Part shown: positions 12,104-24,436 of the stretch, piece after piece
Layout of the letters: each line of letters opens with the position of its first letter
Position numbering within the stretch: position 1 is the stretch's first letter
Assembly (NCBI GenBank): GCA_002914805.1
Contig: JXTB01000165.1
Location: forward strand, 68,112-132,111
Length of the DNA stretch: 64,000 nt
From: Parasponia andersonii
Taxonomy: Eukaryota > Streptophyta > Magnoliopsida > Rosales > Cannabaceae
Direction of reading: 5' to 3'
Translations under genes and position numbers: made by a program
Notes under the pieces: model-generated
What the model was told of the DNA's origin: nothing
Databases searched by the model: none
Seen by the model: the letters and a program-made list of their open reading frames with translations, nothing else

Positions 12104-15100
12104 ATGGCAGAAAATACAAAAGAAATGCGATCTTTGGCCTTGACTCCAACATGGTCTGTTGCTACTGTCTTGACAATCTTCGTTGCAGTTTCTTTGCTTG
12201 TGGAACGTTCGATCCACCGTTTGAGCTCTGTAAGTGCTGTGCTACTCTTAAAGCTTAGAACTTGAGTTGTTTTCTCAAGTGGGGGGTTACTATGCTTAAA
12301 ATATGCTTGTTAGTGGGAAAAGCAAAAAGAAGTATTAGACCTATCTAACAAAGTTTCAATACTACTGAGGCTGCCATTGTCGTTTTGAGGAAGTTAAGTT
12401 TGTTTTGAGCTCTTTTGGTTGTTAAAGAGAAAAAGTTAAAGTTGTTTAGGAAATTCAGTTTAACCTTGATGGGATTTAATTTTGCAGTTTGTCATACAGT
12501 TCACAGAAAGTTGATTGCTTTTAATTTTGTTCTTCAAGTTTTCCATACATCTAATTTGCAAGTGCAACTCAGTATTTAGGATGACCTTTATCATTATTGT
12601 TATTATTTATTTATTTATTTTTATTTTTTTTGGTCTTGCTAGCTCTTGAGTGGATTACTGTTTCTAGTTTCATGTGTGATCACTTTTTTCACAAGTTCGT
12701 ATATCTGATTTCAATGAAATACCTGTAAGAATTTTATTCTGAGTATACTGTTGCTTCAGTGGTTGCAGAAAACTAATCGAAAACCTTTGCTTGAAGCAGT
12801 GGAGAAAATGAAAGAAGGTATCTGACCTATTGTTTGCAATCATGCCAACATTCAAAGAATTTCTTCTGATGTGCGGTTGACTAGTGAACCGATAAACTAA
12901 TTTCAATTACTTTAGTGCTGTTACTAAGTTTTCACTTGTTGATTTATGGTCAGAGTTGATGCTGCTTGGGTTTATCTCTCTGCTTTTAACAGCTACCTCA
13001 AGCATGATAGCCAATATTTGTATCCCATCGAAGTTTTATGATAGTACTTTTGCTCCATGCACGAGGTCTCAGATTGATGAAGAAAATGAGAATAAGTCAT
13101 CCCACGAGCGGAAACTGTTGATGTCTACTGTACACTCATTTAGGAGAATGCTGAATGGTTTAAATCAGAATACCTGCAAAAAGGCATGTCCCTTATCTTT
13201 AAGTTAGAAATTTCCTTTAGATACTCTTCTTCTTTACAACGGAAGAAAATTTTCTCTTGTGCTTTGTTTAGCTTTTGGAAAATAATATAAGAAGAAAAGG
13301 TGGATACTTAAATATGAAATCACTTTTGCCATTTTTTTCTTTTTCAAAGGACGAAATGGTGCCTTATGGAATGATCATAGTAAAGGAAAGTTCTCTTTGT
13401 CAGGGTCATGAGCCTTTTGTTTCGTATGAAGGGCTTGAGCAGCTGCACCGCTTCATCTTTGTAATGGCAGTAACACATATATCTTACAGTTGCTTAACGA
13501 TGTTGTTGGCAATTGTTAAGGTAAGATATAACTTACTATATTGTAGTATACCTTCTTGAGAGTTTTGAGCATATTTGAATTTTTCTCAAAAGCCTTTTAG
13601 TTCATTTTTGACCAAAGTACTTGTTTAGTTGTAGGGTTGCAAAAGTCTGAAATAATTATCACTTGCTTTGGCGTGATTTCACATAATTAGATCATGTACC
13701 TATGTAGCTCATAGAATGCCATATAAAATTTTGAATTATTCTGCTATGGGTTTGCGAAATTAGCCTTTTGGATGACAGTGGAACCAAGATCATGACAGAG
13801 TTTTTGTATCTTTTGGTGGTGACCAATCGATTTTTTTGAGTGAATAAAAAAAATTGTAGCATAATGAGTTTCCGGCATAAGAACATGCCTGGTTACTCCC
13901 CATCAAAAGGACACTGGTGGAAAAAAAGATACAGGGGAAAAAAACATTTATGGTTTTCTTGCTCGTATGAACTCCAGTGAAGATTGAGTGTGTTGCTTTG
14001 TATTACCATGTTTCTTTTTTTGCTTTCCTGTATTAGTTCAACAGTTAACATTGCCTTTTACATCTTAAAAAAATGTTCTCCTGCAGGTCATATATTATGT
14101 TATAATATCAAAACATACTTTTGTACACATAGCATCAGTCATAGAAACTTGGTTCCTCTGAACTTGATGCTTGGCTATTTTTATAGTGTATCAAGCCTCT
14201 GAGTTGCTTTCTGAAGGAAGTGATGAAACTATGTTTGTCTTTATTGCTTCCTAATTTATGTTAAAAACTAGAGAATGGGTGCTTCAATATTATCCTAATT
14301 TTAGCATGTTGTTTTATGATGTAACCTTGTCCAGATTCACAGTTGGAGAGTATGGGAGGATGAGGCTCAGATGGACCAACATGATTCATTAACTGGTAAG
14401 CTTTAATGTATTGTGTGGAAGAAAAAGTTATAATCAGGTTAATTTTTCCTTATGTTATTTAAATCTTTATTGATCGAGGATTCATGTCCCAACCATGGAT
14501 CCTGGACAGTATATTGTTTTATCTGTAATCTGTGGAGAAATATTCGGTGCTAGAATTTTTGTAAACCTGACATTTTCTACTCTAGTAAGATTTTAGATAG
14601 AAAAGCTACTATATTCATGTCTATGGAAAGTGGGATTGTCCACACTCCGCAGGGCAGTACAGAAATTGTAGGAGAGAGTTGTAGTAAACTGAGCAAAAAT
14701 TTCTTGGGAAGAGGATTTTCTGGCTAGTTTTCTAGCAGTATAAACAGGCCTAATGGAATTTTAAGCAGTCTCAGATATTTCTTTGGTTATCGATAAGAAG
14801 AAGCATTATGAAGTCACATGGAAGCTTGCATTCACTTTCTTTCTCTCAAGTGATAACTGATAAGTGATACTTTGAAGTTTCAACTCTGATTTATATGTTC
14901 ATTAAGAAGGGGGGAGAAAGTACAAGTTAAGAAGAAAAATGGTCGAACCAAAAACCAGAATAGGTTCAAACATGAATGTACTATATTTCAACTAGCTAAA
15001 TATGTACTACTGTTTATGTACATGCTGAGCTATGTATTTCAGCATATTTATGATGTATGGACTTTGGAGCACAATGTGCTTGCAATGCTATTTCTTGCTT

Positions 15101-18100
15101 TATTAAAATATATTCTTTAATAGAAATTACGAGGCAGTTGACAATGCGGAGACAATCAACCTTTGTCAAAGTCCAAACATCAAATCCTGTGGTAAAAATT
15201 TTTCAGCAGAAAAAAAATCCTGAGGTCAAAAATAGTTTTCTCATCTGGTTGGTAAGTACATTCCTGTTAACACTATTCACTTGTTGCCTCCATTCTCTTT
15301 TATGTTCTAATGCTCTTACTGGTTCTCCAAGATATTAGAGGGGAAGAAAGCTCATACGATCTTTTACCCCTCTAGAGTTGGTAATAAGCTTAGCCCATTG
15401 ATTTTGTAACTTGTGCTGAAGTTACGGATTTTGTCTTACAGACTTGTTTCTTTCGACAATTTGGGCGTTCGGTGGTTCGTGCTGATTACTTAACATTGCG
15501 GAAGGGTTTCATTATGGTATGCAATGCTATGCTTCAGGAAGTACCATTGTTTTACTCTATCTTTCCTTTTTACAGAGTTTCATTTGGTTTGAGTTGGTCC
15601 TTACATCATACCCATATGTATTTATTAATTTATGTTACCCAGGCATCATTATATGTATTCCTAAACTCTGTGCGGTTTGTTTGTGAAATAATTTTGATAT
15701 TACATAAGGTAAGGCAAACTTATACGTCATCTAGAATGTTGTGAAAATAAAGTGAAAAACTATGTAATTATTAGGTTTCAGTGGTGTCATTCCTTCACAG
15801 AGATCTGCAATATTTATGTTGTATTGGAATCATCTACAGCCCCTTTATAAGCAGCAACCTATTTTGACCAGTTTTATATACATTTATGTAACATCTATAT
15901 ACCATAAATATTTCAATTTATCTTTGTATATTATATATACATAAACTATACTTTATGTTGGTATCTCATCATGTTTCCATCATTAATGTGTTCTTGAGGC
16001 AGTATTATACATATTTTGCTCCTGATATTGTTGAGAATAGCGGTCAAACTTTGTGCTTTATGAAGACTCACTGTGCCCTTTCCTTTTTTTTTCCCCTTCT
16101 TTTTCCTGGTTTGTTACAGAATCACAACCTCACACTAAGATATGATTTTCACAGCTATATGATTCGATCCATGGAAGAAGAGTTCCAAAGGATAGTTGGT
16201 GTGAGGTAACCAACAGTCTTCTTTGTATCTATGGCTAGTAGTTTCTGCTAAGGCATTGCGACAAAAAAGTCATTAATAGCTTTCCATCTATGATAATCTT
16301 ATTAGCTGTCTAATAAATTATCTTATTAGCTATCTAATAATTCACTATGAAACACAGATTTCAAAGGAGGTTGAAGTAAAACTAGTGTTGACTGTCATTC
16401 AACACTCTTCTAGAGTTTTGGTAGCGTCCTCATTTGATGGAAATCAACTTAGTTCTTTCTTTTTGTTTAAGCCTTTTGGACTAAATGCTTGATTATAATT
16501 TGCATAATATGGTATTCATTTAGTTTTGCTTCTTTTATTGCAAAGACTGCTGGCATATGTACGTTTGTGAAGTCTATATGATAAAAGACAAACCATTGTG
16601 GGTAAACTTCTTGTCACTTTCTAAATTGAAATAGAACCATTCCCACCGTTGAACATAAGTTTTGAAAAATAATATAATTTGCAAGCCTTTTGTATATCCC
16701 TCATTCTTATTCTGATGCATAAAAAATCCTGTTAGTTTAATGTGTGCTTATCTCTCAAAAAAAAAAATCCATCACCACTTCAATTTTCTAGGACGGTCTC
16801 GTCAATAGTCACTGATTTCTGTCCTTGAATGTTATTACTTATTGGCATATTATATGCGAAGATAACAGCTAATGTTATCTCTTTGTTTAACATTATGCAG
16901 TGGTCCGTTGTGGGGATTTGTTGTTGCTTTCATGCTGTTTAATATAAAGGGTATGACATAGTATTAAAATGAGGCCTTAAATAGATGTTCCTATATTATT
17001 GTAATTGCGGTTTTGTTAATATTCAAGTTGTGCTCTCTAGTTAATCTGTCTATTCTGTCCTGTTTTTGTTTTATTGTTATTATTGTTTTTAGTTATTATA
17101 TAATCATATTTATATTCGGTTGGTTATATATTTCTTGCATCAATCAATAATTTGCTCACATTAGACTCTACTTGGCCTGATTTTTTCCCCCCCCTGTACC
17201 TGTTATAATAGGATCTAATCTCTACTTCTGGATTGCAATCATTCCAATTGCAGTAAGTTTGGATATCTTTCTTTTCTCTTTAAGTGGTTTTTGACATAAT
17301 CTATTCTGGATTCAAGTACATAAGGTGCGAGCACAACGGTAACTTGAATAACCAACTAAGCTACATATTCAAATGTTATTCCAGAAGGTATATTGCAGCC
17401 ATGATCACCTTTTTTAAAATAATTTTTCTTTGTCCATATTGTCACATTGCAGCTAGTTCTTCTGATAGGCGCCAAGCTGCAGCATATTATTGCAACCCTG
17501 GCGATAGAGAATGCTGGTTTAACTGAATTTTATGGAGAAAAGCTGAGACCGCGGGACGATCTTTTCTGGTTCAAGAAGCCAGAACTTCTCTTGTCCCTGA
17601 TCCATTTTATTCTATTCCAGGTCAGCTATGGTTTCTATGATGCGGCCACTGGGTTTTTACATTTATTGTTACTGTTGGTACAAGTTGACCAGTCCTCTGA
17701 CAAGTTTTAGTGGAGAACTAATAAGATTTTACTTTTTCCTTTTGGTTATTTGCGCTTTTTGCAGAACGCATTTGAACTGGCTTCGTTCTTTTGGTTTTGG
17801 GTACTTGCTTTTCCTTGTATAGATTGCTAATAGCATTAGAGCAGAAATGATTCTCTTTTGGGTTAAAAGTTATGCAGCGTGTGTAATTTGACTAAGTGGT
17901 GTGTAATTTGACTAAGTTTTCTACATTAATTTGATTGCAGTGGCAATTTGGTTACAGTTCTTGCTTCATTCAGAATCATTTGCTCGTGTATTTTAGGCTG
18001 ATTTTGGGGTATGCAGGCAATTCACATCACGTTTCTGTGAACTTGGTAGACTATAAAAATTCAATTGTGATCATCACATGTTTGCACTTGTAGGTTTGCT

Positions 18101-18912
18101 GGGCAGTTTCTTTGCAGCTACAGTACCTTGCCACTGTATGCACTGGTAACTCAGGTATGATTAAATGCATATGGTTATGGTGAATGTTTTTAAGATATGA
18201 GAGAAGTTGGAAGACCAAGTATCTATCAACTGTCCTGGAATAGTAAAGTCTAAGGTCAACCATTTCGGGCTGGAGGGCTTCTACTATCAAACTACATCTA
18301 AACCTTTGCAAAAGGGGAAAAAAAATCTGATTGCAGCGAGTGAACAATCTGGATGCATAGAAATGTCTTTTTGTACTGCATGTCTGTGTTTTTGCTGGAA
18401 AGTTAGTTTGGTTATTTGCTGCTACAATTCTCAGCTACCCTACCTGAGTTCTAACCTTGATCACTTTTTTTCCCCAGATGGGAACAAATTATAAAGCAGC
18501 CCTTATTCCACAGAGAATAAGGGAGACAATTCACGGATGGAAAAAGGCAGCTAGAAGGAAAAGAAGGCTTGGAATGTTCAATGACGATGCGACGGTACAC
18601 ACAGATACAAGCACAGTGATCTCAGTTGAGGAATACGATGATCAGTATCTTGATAACCCAGAAACCATCACAAATACAGGTACTGCAATAGAACTGCAAC
18701 CAGCTTCTATTGTCCCAAGCACTGCGGTACTTGCTAATGAAACGTCAAGTAGGATAGATTTGCCCCTTCTTCGGCAATGTACTTCAGTACCTTCATCTGT
18801 TACGTTGAACTTTGAGAAGAATGATACTCTGAGATCTGCTTCAATGCCGACTAGAAGAGAATGCATAGTACACAAATTGACACGAAGAGAAAACTGCAAT
18901 TCAGATATGTAG
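12104..18912 (+). CDS. MLO-like seven-transmembrane protein, MLO4/MLO11 type
   Basis: Plasma-membrane MLO protein with an extracellular N-terminus and a cytosolic calmodulin-binding tail. Arabidopsis MLO4 and MLO11 act in root thigmomorphogenesis, and the spliced protein resembles those. Exons: 12104-12229, 12760-12817, 12954-13183, 13404-13520, 14335-14395, 15124-15251, 15442-15516, 16120-16205, 16901-16950, 17212-17252, 17453-17620, 17765-17800, 17941-18008, 18094-18154, 18478-18912. They join in frame to 579 residues, the usual family length. Rough membrane spans are 17-34, 63-83, 152-176, 296-312, 313-337, 369-392 and 407-433. The calmodulin-binding stretch is about 442-466, around W456 with a basic cluster RRKRR. 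Extracellular cysteines lie near the ANIC, FAPC and NTCKK segments. Intron 3 uses a GC donor. The start codon is followed directly by the conserved N-terminal TPTWSVA segment. No break was seen. Confidence 0.93.
13184..13403 (+). other. GC-AG intron in the MLO gene
   Basis: Exon 3 ends AAAAAG and the intron begins GCATGT; it ends in cag before GGTCATGAG. Only this donor keeps the conserved NTCKKGHEPF junction in frame. The nearest GT, four bases further on, would shift the frame into a stop at once. Confidence 0.8.
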
Positions 18913-19408
18913 CTAGTCACCTACATCAATGATATCCGGATTCAGAAAGTACTAGAAAGGAAGTTGTATCTAAGGTTGGTTTATTTGTTTAAGCTAATTC
19001 TGAACTATCAAGCTTTCCTTGTGCTTTCTAATATTTGCATGAAGGATACAAGTGAGTATGATACTCTCGATATGTAAGTTGTAACATAATTCGCTAGTAG
19101 TATATGAACTTTCCTTGTAATTCTTGAAACAACAAATCACACAGAACAACTAGAAACACGGAATTTCAGACCTGAACATGGTTGATATAGAAATAGAAAT
19201 GTTAACAAGAAGCGGATGCCTTGGCAGTTAAGGCAGTGAAGATGCGACAATCGCGAGCTTGATATAAGTGCATATTTAAAATAAGACAAAAATATTGGTC
19301 CCATCCACGAACTTCATTTGAAGGATGTACAAGATAAGTCTTATTTTTAGGACTTTCTTATTGGTTGGATATCAGTATTTATACTTTTGTTACATGCTGC
19401 TGGGTAGT

Positions 19409-20233
19409 TTAGTGATGATTCATTTGAACCTGTGGGGTCGTCATATCTTGAGCAGATCCAACATGGGCCCCATTGCCGGACATCTGATGGGCCGGCGATG
19501 AGTGCTCTGGGGTTTCAGTTTGTGTGGCTACTGACTTGTCTGAGGCATGAGATTGAGATTGAGCAGCTTCAGTGGCAGTGGAGTGATGGCCATCATGTTT
19601 GATGTCCTCACCAACGCCATTGGCTCCAAACCCGGGAAACCCACCACCACCATTAACGGGCGGATAAGGGTAATAGGGAGGCACAGGATTAGGAGGATTA
19701 AAGGGAGGCACAGGATAATAGGGAACTGGAGTAGGATAATATGGAGGCACAGGCACTGGCACTGGCACTGGCACTGGATTATTACGAGGAGGATAATAAA
19801 AATTGCAACCCTGGTATCCACAGTCACTACCCCCGCCCGACCCGCCTCCGTAACCGTACCCGCTCCCGGACCCCCCAGACCCACCACCGGACCCGTAGCC
19901 GGACCCGCCACCGGACCCGAATCCAGAACCTGACCCCGAACCAAACCCACTTCCGGAACCAGACCCAAATCCCGAACCAAACCCGAAGCCGGATCCAGAG
20001 CCGAACCCGGAACCCGAACCAAACCCGAAGTCGGCAACCAAACCGGAAACTGGGCCGCTTTTGTCCGGTTGAGTCATCTGGTGGAGCCCATCCATACCTG
20101 AGGGAGGAGAGACATGTTGTTCTCTGATTTCAGAGGCGGGGCCAGTCGGTGGGACCCTCGAGGCGTGGATGAAGCTGGTTAAGCAGAGAAACGCCATGAG
20201 AGCTAACTTGAAGCCACATCTTAAAGCGGCCAT
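19409..20233 (-). CDS. Secreted glycine-rich/proline-rich cell-wall-type protein
   Basis: Single-exon gene for a 274-residue protein. Residues 1-24 form a signal peptide with a hydrophobic core (ALMAFLCLTSFIHA). A polar stretch follows, then about 80 residues of glycine-rich repeats of the FGSGSG type shifting to GSGYGYGGG. Next come a short cysteine segment (DCGYQGC), a proline-rich region with PVPV and PPYYP repeats (residues ~155-200), and a histidine/serine/glutamine-rich tail. This composition is typical of secreted plant wall proteins; no enzyme domain is visible. An in-frame ATG 18 codons upstream (20285-20287) was not chosen: a TATA-like box at 20311-20320 would put transcription start close to it, and its extension (lysine/glutamine-rich) would spoil the signal peptide. 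It is convergent with MLO, 496 bp between stop codons. Exact function is unknown. Confidence 0.8.
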   Translation of the reverse strand: MAALRCGFKLALMAFLCLTSFIHASRVPPTGPASEIREQHVSPPSGMDGLHQMTQPDKSGPVSGLVADFGFGSGSGFGSGSGFGFGSGFGSGSGSGFGSGSGSGFGSGGGSGYGSGGGSGGSGSGYGYGGGSGGGSDCGYQGCNFYYPPRNNPVPVPVPVPVPPYYPTPVPYYPVPPFNPPNPVPPYYPYPPVNGGGGFPGFGANGVGEDIKHDGHHSTATEAAQSQSHASDKSVATQTETPEHSSPAHQMSGNGAHVGSAQDMTTPQVQMNHH

Positions 20234-20310
20234 GTTTGAGGTTGTAGTTTTTTTTCTCTTTTGAAGCTTTTGTTGCTGCTTTTGCATGGTTTGGTTAAGG
20301 ACATGAGCTT

Positions 20311-20320
20311 TTTATATACA
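20311..20320 (-). promoter_or_regulatory. TATA box of the glycine-rich protein gene
   Basis: Read on the minus strand this is tgtatataaa, about 80 bp upstream of the chosen start codon. A normal 25-32 bp spacing places transcription start near 20280-20290. Confidence 0.6.
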
Positions 20321-20354
20321 CATTACACACAATACAAATTGGCCGAGTGTTTTG

Positions 20355-20388
20355 TTTTTTTTTTTTTTTTTTTTTTGGGGGGGGGGGG
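20355..20388. repeat. T22-G12 homopolymer junction
   Basis: An uninterrupted run of 22 T (20355-20376) is followed directly by 12 G (20377-20388), just upstream of the TATA box of the glycine-rich protein gene. It could be a slippage-prone regulatory tract, or partly a sequencing or assembly error. Confidence 0.85.
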
Positions 20389-20930
20389 TTATCTCATCAC
20401 GTCAAGTCGGAGTCATGCAGTTTGTGTTCTTCCGGGTTTTGAGACGAGAAGACCTAAAGAAAACAATTGGCATTGCCGCATTGGCATGGCCTCCCTTAAT
20501 TTCTTGCGTCGTTGTTTTGCATTTTCAACGAACTTTTCTTACTTGCCTGTCTTTTATTTCTTTATATATTATTCTCTCTCTTTTTCTTAGAACAATGAAT
20601 ATTTATGAGATTAGATTCCGGGACATCATAAACAACTGTGTTGGAGCTAGATTAAGAACCCGAAACTTTCGTTAAAAGCCCAGATCAGAAACTACTGTGT
20701 TTGATGTTTTAGCCGATAGTTGGGTGAAAATAATAATATTGATGATGATAATAATAATAATAAACATACAAACCAAAGTACTAGGTTGAGGACTCGGCTC
20801 ATTGTAACAAATGGTTCTTAGGCACCTTTTTGAAAGAGAGGTCTGTCTTAGGCTTTGGTTTCGTTCCTTGGTGTTACCTTTACCTACATATTGCCCTATT
20901 ATTCTAAGGTATCTGCATTCGTCTGTGTAA

Positions 20931-21827
20931 AACTTATCTTTAGGCTCCGAATTTTACATTTAATGCCTCCTGACTTTTTAAATGACCCCGTTGAAGATTC
21001 CCGATCTACTGATGTATCTCATTTTTGCCCTTCTGTCACTATTCTGTGACAAATAGACGGGAAAAAAGTCTTAATTTTGGTTTTTAAATTATTATGAAAT
21101 TTTATTTTATCCCTCAAATTTTAGAACATCTACCTGTGTTACTGTTCTGAAAAATTAACGATCTTCTGTGATCATGATTAAGTTTTGAAAATTTTTGAAT
21201 CTTGTTTAGACTCATCGGGTAAATGTTACAAAAAGTTTAAATACAATTAAGATGTACCGTATTTTTAATATTCAAATTAATTTTTTAAATATATATATAA
21301 AATAATTTGAGATTTTTGTGACAAAATTTTAAAATGTAATATATCTTAATTACATTTAAACTTAATATAATACTTACTTAGTATGATGACGATCACGAAA
21401 ACTAAACCATAATTACAAGACGATCACTAATTTTTGTATCAAAATATTTTTTTTAGATAATATTTCAAAGTAAAATAAAATTTTTTTATTATCTCATTTT
21501 TGTTTTTCAAATTGTTTAAAATATCTTTATTAAAGACTCATGTGAGTGACAAATATTTTTTTTGTTTGTTTTAACAATAAAATAACTCTAGAGATAAAAA
21601 TAAGACATTTTGATGCTAAAATATGGATGTTTTAAAATTTGAAGGCCAAAATAGAATAATTCGGGAGCCAAAAATTAGGACTTTTTCTATCCATTTGTAA
21701 CAAAATAATGACAGAATGACCAAAATAAACATGTTAACAGATCGAAAGTCTCTAATAGGCCATTTAAAAAGTCAAGAACTAAAATAAGTTTAGATGTAAA
21801 GTTCAAGGGCTAACAATAAATTTTACC
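20931..21827. mobile_element. Fold-back element with long decayed inverted repeats
   Basis: The first ~200 bp (from 'aggctccgaattttacattt') is matched in inverse by the last ~200 bp (read backwards, 'agcccttgaactttacatct'). Shared inner words include 'gactttttaaatg' and 'attctgtcattattttg'. There is no coding frame. It is bracketed by 31-33 bp imperfect direct repeats (about 20897-20929 and 21828-21859: attattctaaggt...ctgcattc...tctgtgta), much longer than a normal transposon target duplication. Confidence 0.6.
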
Positions 21828-22088
21828 ATTATTCTAAGGTAACTGCATTCATCTGTGTACTACGACAATGAAGAGGCAAAACATAAGTTATTACTAACGG
21901 CACCAAAAAAATGTGCCCTATGAGATTGATGAGTGAAAATGCCATCACTCTGAAGTTAACAATTTACTCTGTGTGGGAGAAACACTCCTCGATGTCTATT
22001 GAACATACTTTACAAAAACTTATCTTAAAAATAAAAAGAGAATAATGACAGCAACTAATAAGTTTGTCTCGAAAATTCTCATGAGGAG

Positions 22089-22473
22089 TCAAACGTCCTC
22101 TCCGTTGCTCGATTCTGATTCTATGGCTTTCAGACTTTCAGCCAGCATTCGCTCTCTGTTCTGCGTTTGCCTTTCAACAGCAACCATGTATAACCCTAAA
22201 CAAATAATAATCAACCATCACCATTAGATAGGTAGGGAGAACAACACAAATTAGAAGCAAAAAACATAGAAAACTTGTGATGAAAAAAAAAGGTTCAAAA
22301 AAAGGTGAGTATCAACATGAAGATAAATGTATCTAAACTATTGTACATACGTAATAACCAGAATCAGTGGAAAGAAAGTAAGTGAAGATGTGCGTACCGA
22401 TTGCACTTCCAATTGCACACGCCCAGAGAATCCTCATGGACCATTTATCCCCGACTACTCCTCTTCCTCCCAT
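22089..22473 (-). CDS. 60-residue single-pass membrane protein, plant conserved
   Basis: Two coding exons on the minus strand, 22398-22473 and 22089-22195, joined at a phase-1 GT-AG intron, encode 60 residues. The protein starts MGGRGVVGDKWSMR, has one hydrophobic span (about residues 15-31, ILWACAIGSAIGLYMVA), and ends in a charged, probably helical tail (ERQTQNRERMLAESLK...) closing with acidic residues. I recall very similar small proteins in other plants but do not know an assigned function. An N-terminal span followed by a charged helix is reminiscent of small mitochondrial assembly factors; that is inference only. A 5' leader exon near 23726-23870 probably splices to 22479 (donor at 23725, acceptor just before CCAAAAATG). 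Its upstream region carries three TGGGCY elements. Confidence 0.75.
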
Positions 22474-23882
22474 TTTTGGCTGCTCAATACAATACAAATT
22501 GCTTACTATGACAATTAACAAACTATAATCTATATACTTCTTTGTTCTAGTATTAATCAAAACTGGCTATAGAAATCATTCTTTATTCATCATAATGGCA
22601 TTCAGATTATTTGCTTTTGTTATATGCTGAAGTATCTCAAGCATAGCAATATTGATTCGTCTCTTCTTCTTAAAATCCCCAAATCCCCCAACTTCCTTTC
22701 TGAACTCGAGTGCAAAGTAGGGTTCTTCTTTTCTTGAACCCTAAAATCTTTTGAGAGGCCTCAAATCAGCTCTCATTTGTGAAGAGATAAACTTACAAAA
22801 TAGGGAATTTCAAACACCTAAAGCACTTGCATCAAAAATAGGACCTACAAATTCAGCTAAGTCAAGACTTACTCAGAAAGTGATTTGTAGAAACAGAATT
22901 GACAATTGTGAGTCTATAAGGTTATATATTATGAAATCCGTGCCTCGATATTTTATCTAAACAATAATGGTTGAAGATATTACATCAAATAGCATGTTAA
23001 TTCTATTAATTTATGAGATATGCTAAAGCTGGTGGCACAATCTTTCTTTATCACTTTTGAACAATATTTGAGTGTACAAACTTGATGCCAGCAATGTTAT
23101 TAGTATGGCCAAAAAAGAGCTGAGCAAAACACTAGTATGGAAATTCAACCTAAATCTTGTGCAGAATAGAATAGACCATTCAAATTGCAAGTGAAAACAC
23201 AAACCAAGCCAGAAAACTATTATGACTAAGAAGTTATAAATGTTAAATCCAGTAGCTTGAAAAAGGAGAAACTATTTTCGAGTGCTTAAATTCTGTTCTT
23301 GGGCATGTCAATTGATCATATTATTATTGATACTTGCACTAAAATCAACACAATCAAAAAGAAGAGGAAACCCTCTTTAAGATGGGAAAATGAGACTAAA
23401 ATCAAACATAAATAAGGATAAACAATGGAACATGGTGTTCATAGCTGAAGAAGCATAAAAACCCCGAATTCAAAAGGTGCCAAAACTTAAGGCCAGACTT
23501 TTGAGTACTCATTTCTCAGCTAAAAAAAACAAGTTATTATTATGCCTAGCTATAAAGCTCAAAAACAACTTGTACTTACAAAGAAGAAAACCCAGAAATT
23601 TTTGTAACAAAAAATGTAAAAGAAACAAAAATAATATATTGAAATAAATTAAATAAGGCCCAACTTATCCTGATTCATATTAAAACCTTCCTAATGGATC
23701 AAATAACAAATTTAGAGAGATTTACCTTTATAAAGGTGCCAAAGGGAAGTCCCCTTGAAAAAGTTGCTTCGCCTTTTGGGAACGAAGTGTGAGTGAGTGA
23801 GCACCGTGCAATGAGGGAGGCAAATATGAGCAGAAAGAGAGACGAGGAGGGAGGGAGACGGAGAAGCGATGGAGATTCTGAA

Positions 23883-23938
23883 GGCCCAATCTAAGAAGCC
23901 TGGTAAGGCCCATCTCCATCAAACGTATCATAAGCCCA
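23883..23938 (-). promoter_or_regulatory. Three site II (TGGGCY) elements
   Basis: Read on the minus strand, TGGGCC occurs at 23883-23888 and 23907-23912, and TGGGCT at 23933-23938. They lie just upstream of the proposed 5' leader exon of the 60-residue protein gene. Clusters of site II elements are known in promoters of nuclear genes for mitochondrial and ribosomal proteins and other growth-linked genes. The spacing fits a core promoter. Confidence 0.55.
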
Positions 23939-24436
23939 CTCATCGTGACTGCATAGTATTGATATTTCTTTTTTCAGAAATTTACAAGTACCCGTCTTAT
24001 AACTTATTTTCATAACTAGCCGTTTTTAATTTTTCTTTTTGAAACTATCCTTTTACTGTACATATTTCATGTGCAAAATATTAGTATATATTTATAATGT
24101 ATATTTTTACCCATGTAGTACATATTTTTTGCGCAAAATATGAACAGTAAACATTTACATTACCATGGTTTATATTTTTCATTATAAATTTGACTTTTTG
24201 TATATATTTTGAAATGTGTGCCAATTTTTAGTGTAATTTTTATTCATAAAATATGTACTACGGTATACATTTGATATATATATACTTCACATGTAAAACA
24301 CTAGTGGTCTACATTTCTAACAAAACAAGTATAAAAATGGGTATTCATGAAATAAAAATACAAAACACAAGTATTTATAGAATATGGTTTTAAAAATGGG
24401 TATTTATGGACTTTTTTCCTTTTACTTTTTTCGTTA

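Noticed and set aside
19528..20127. Long open frames on both strands across the glycine/proline-rich gene (19528-20037 minus, 19547-19933 plus, 19741-20127 plus)
   Set aside because: They are shadows of a low-complexity GC-rich repeat. Only the frame with a signal peptide, TATA box and coherent domain order is kept.
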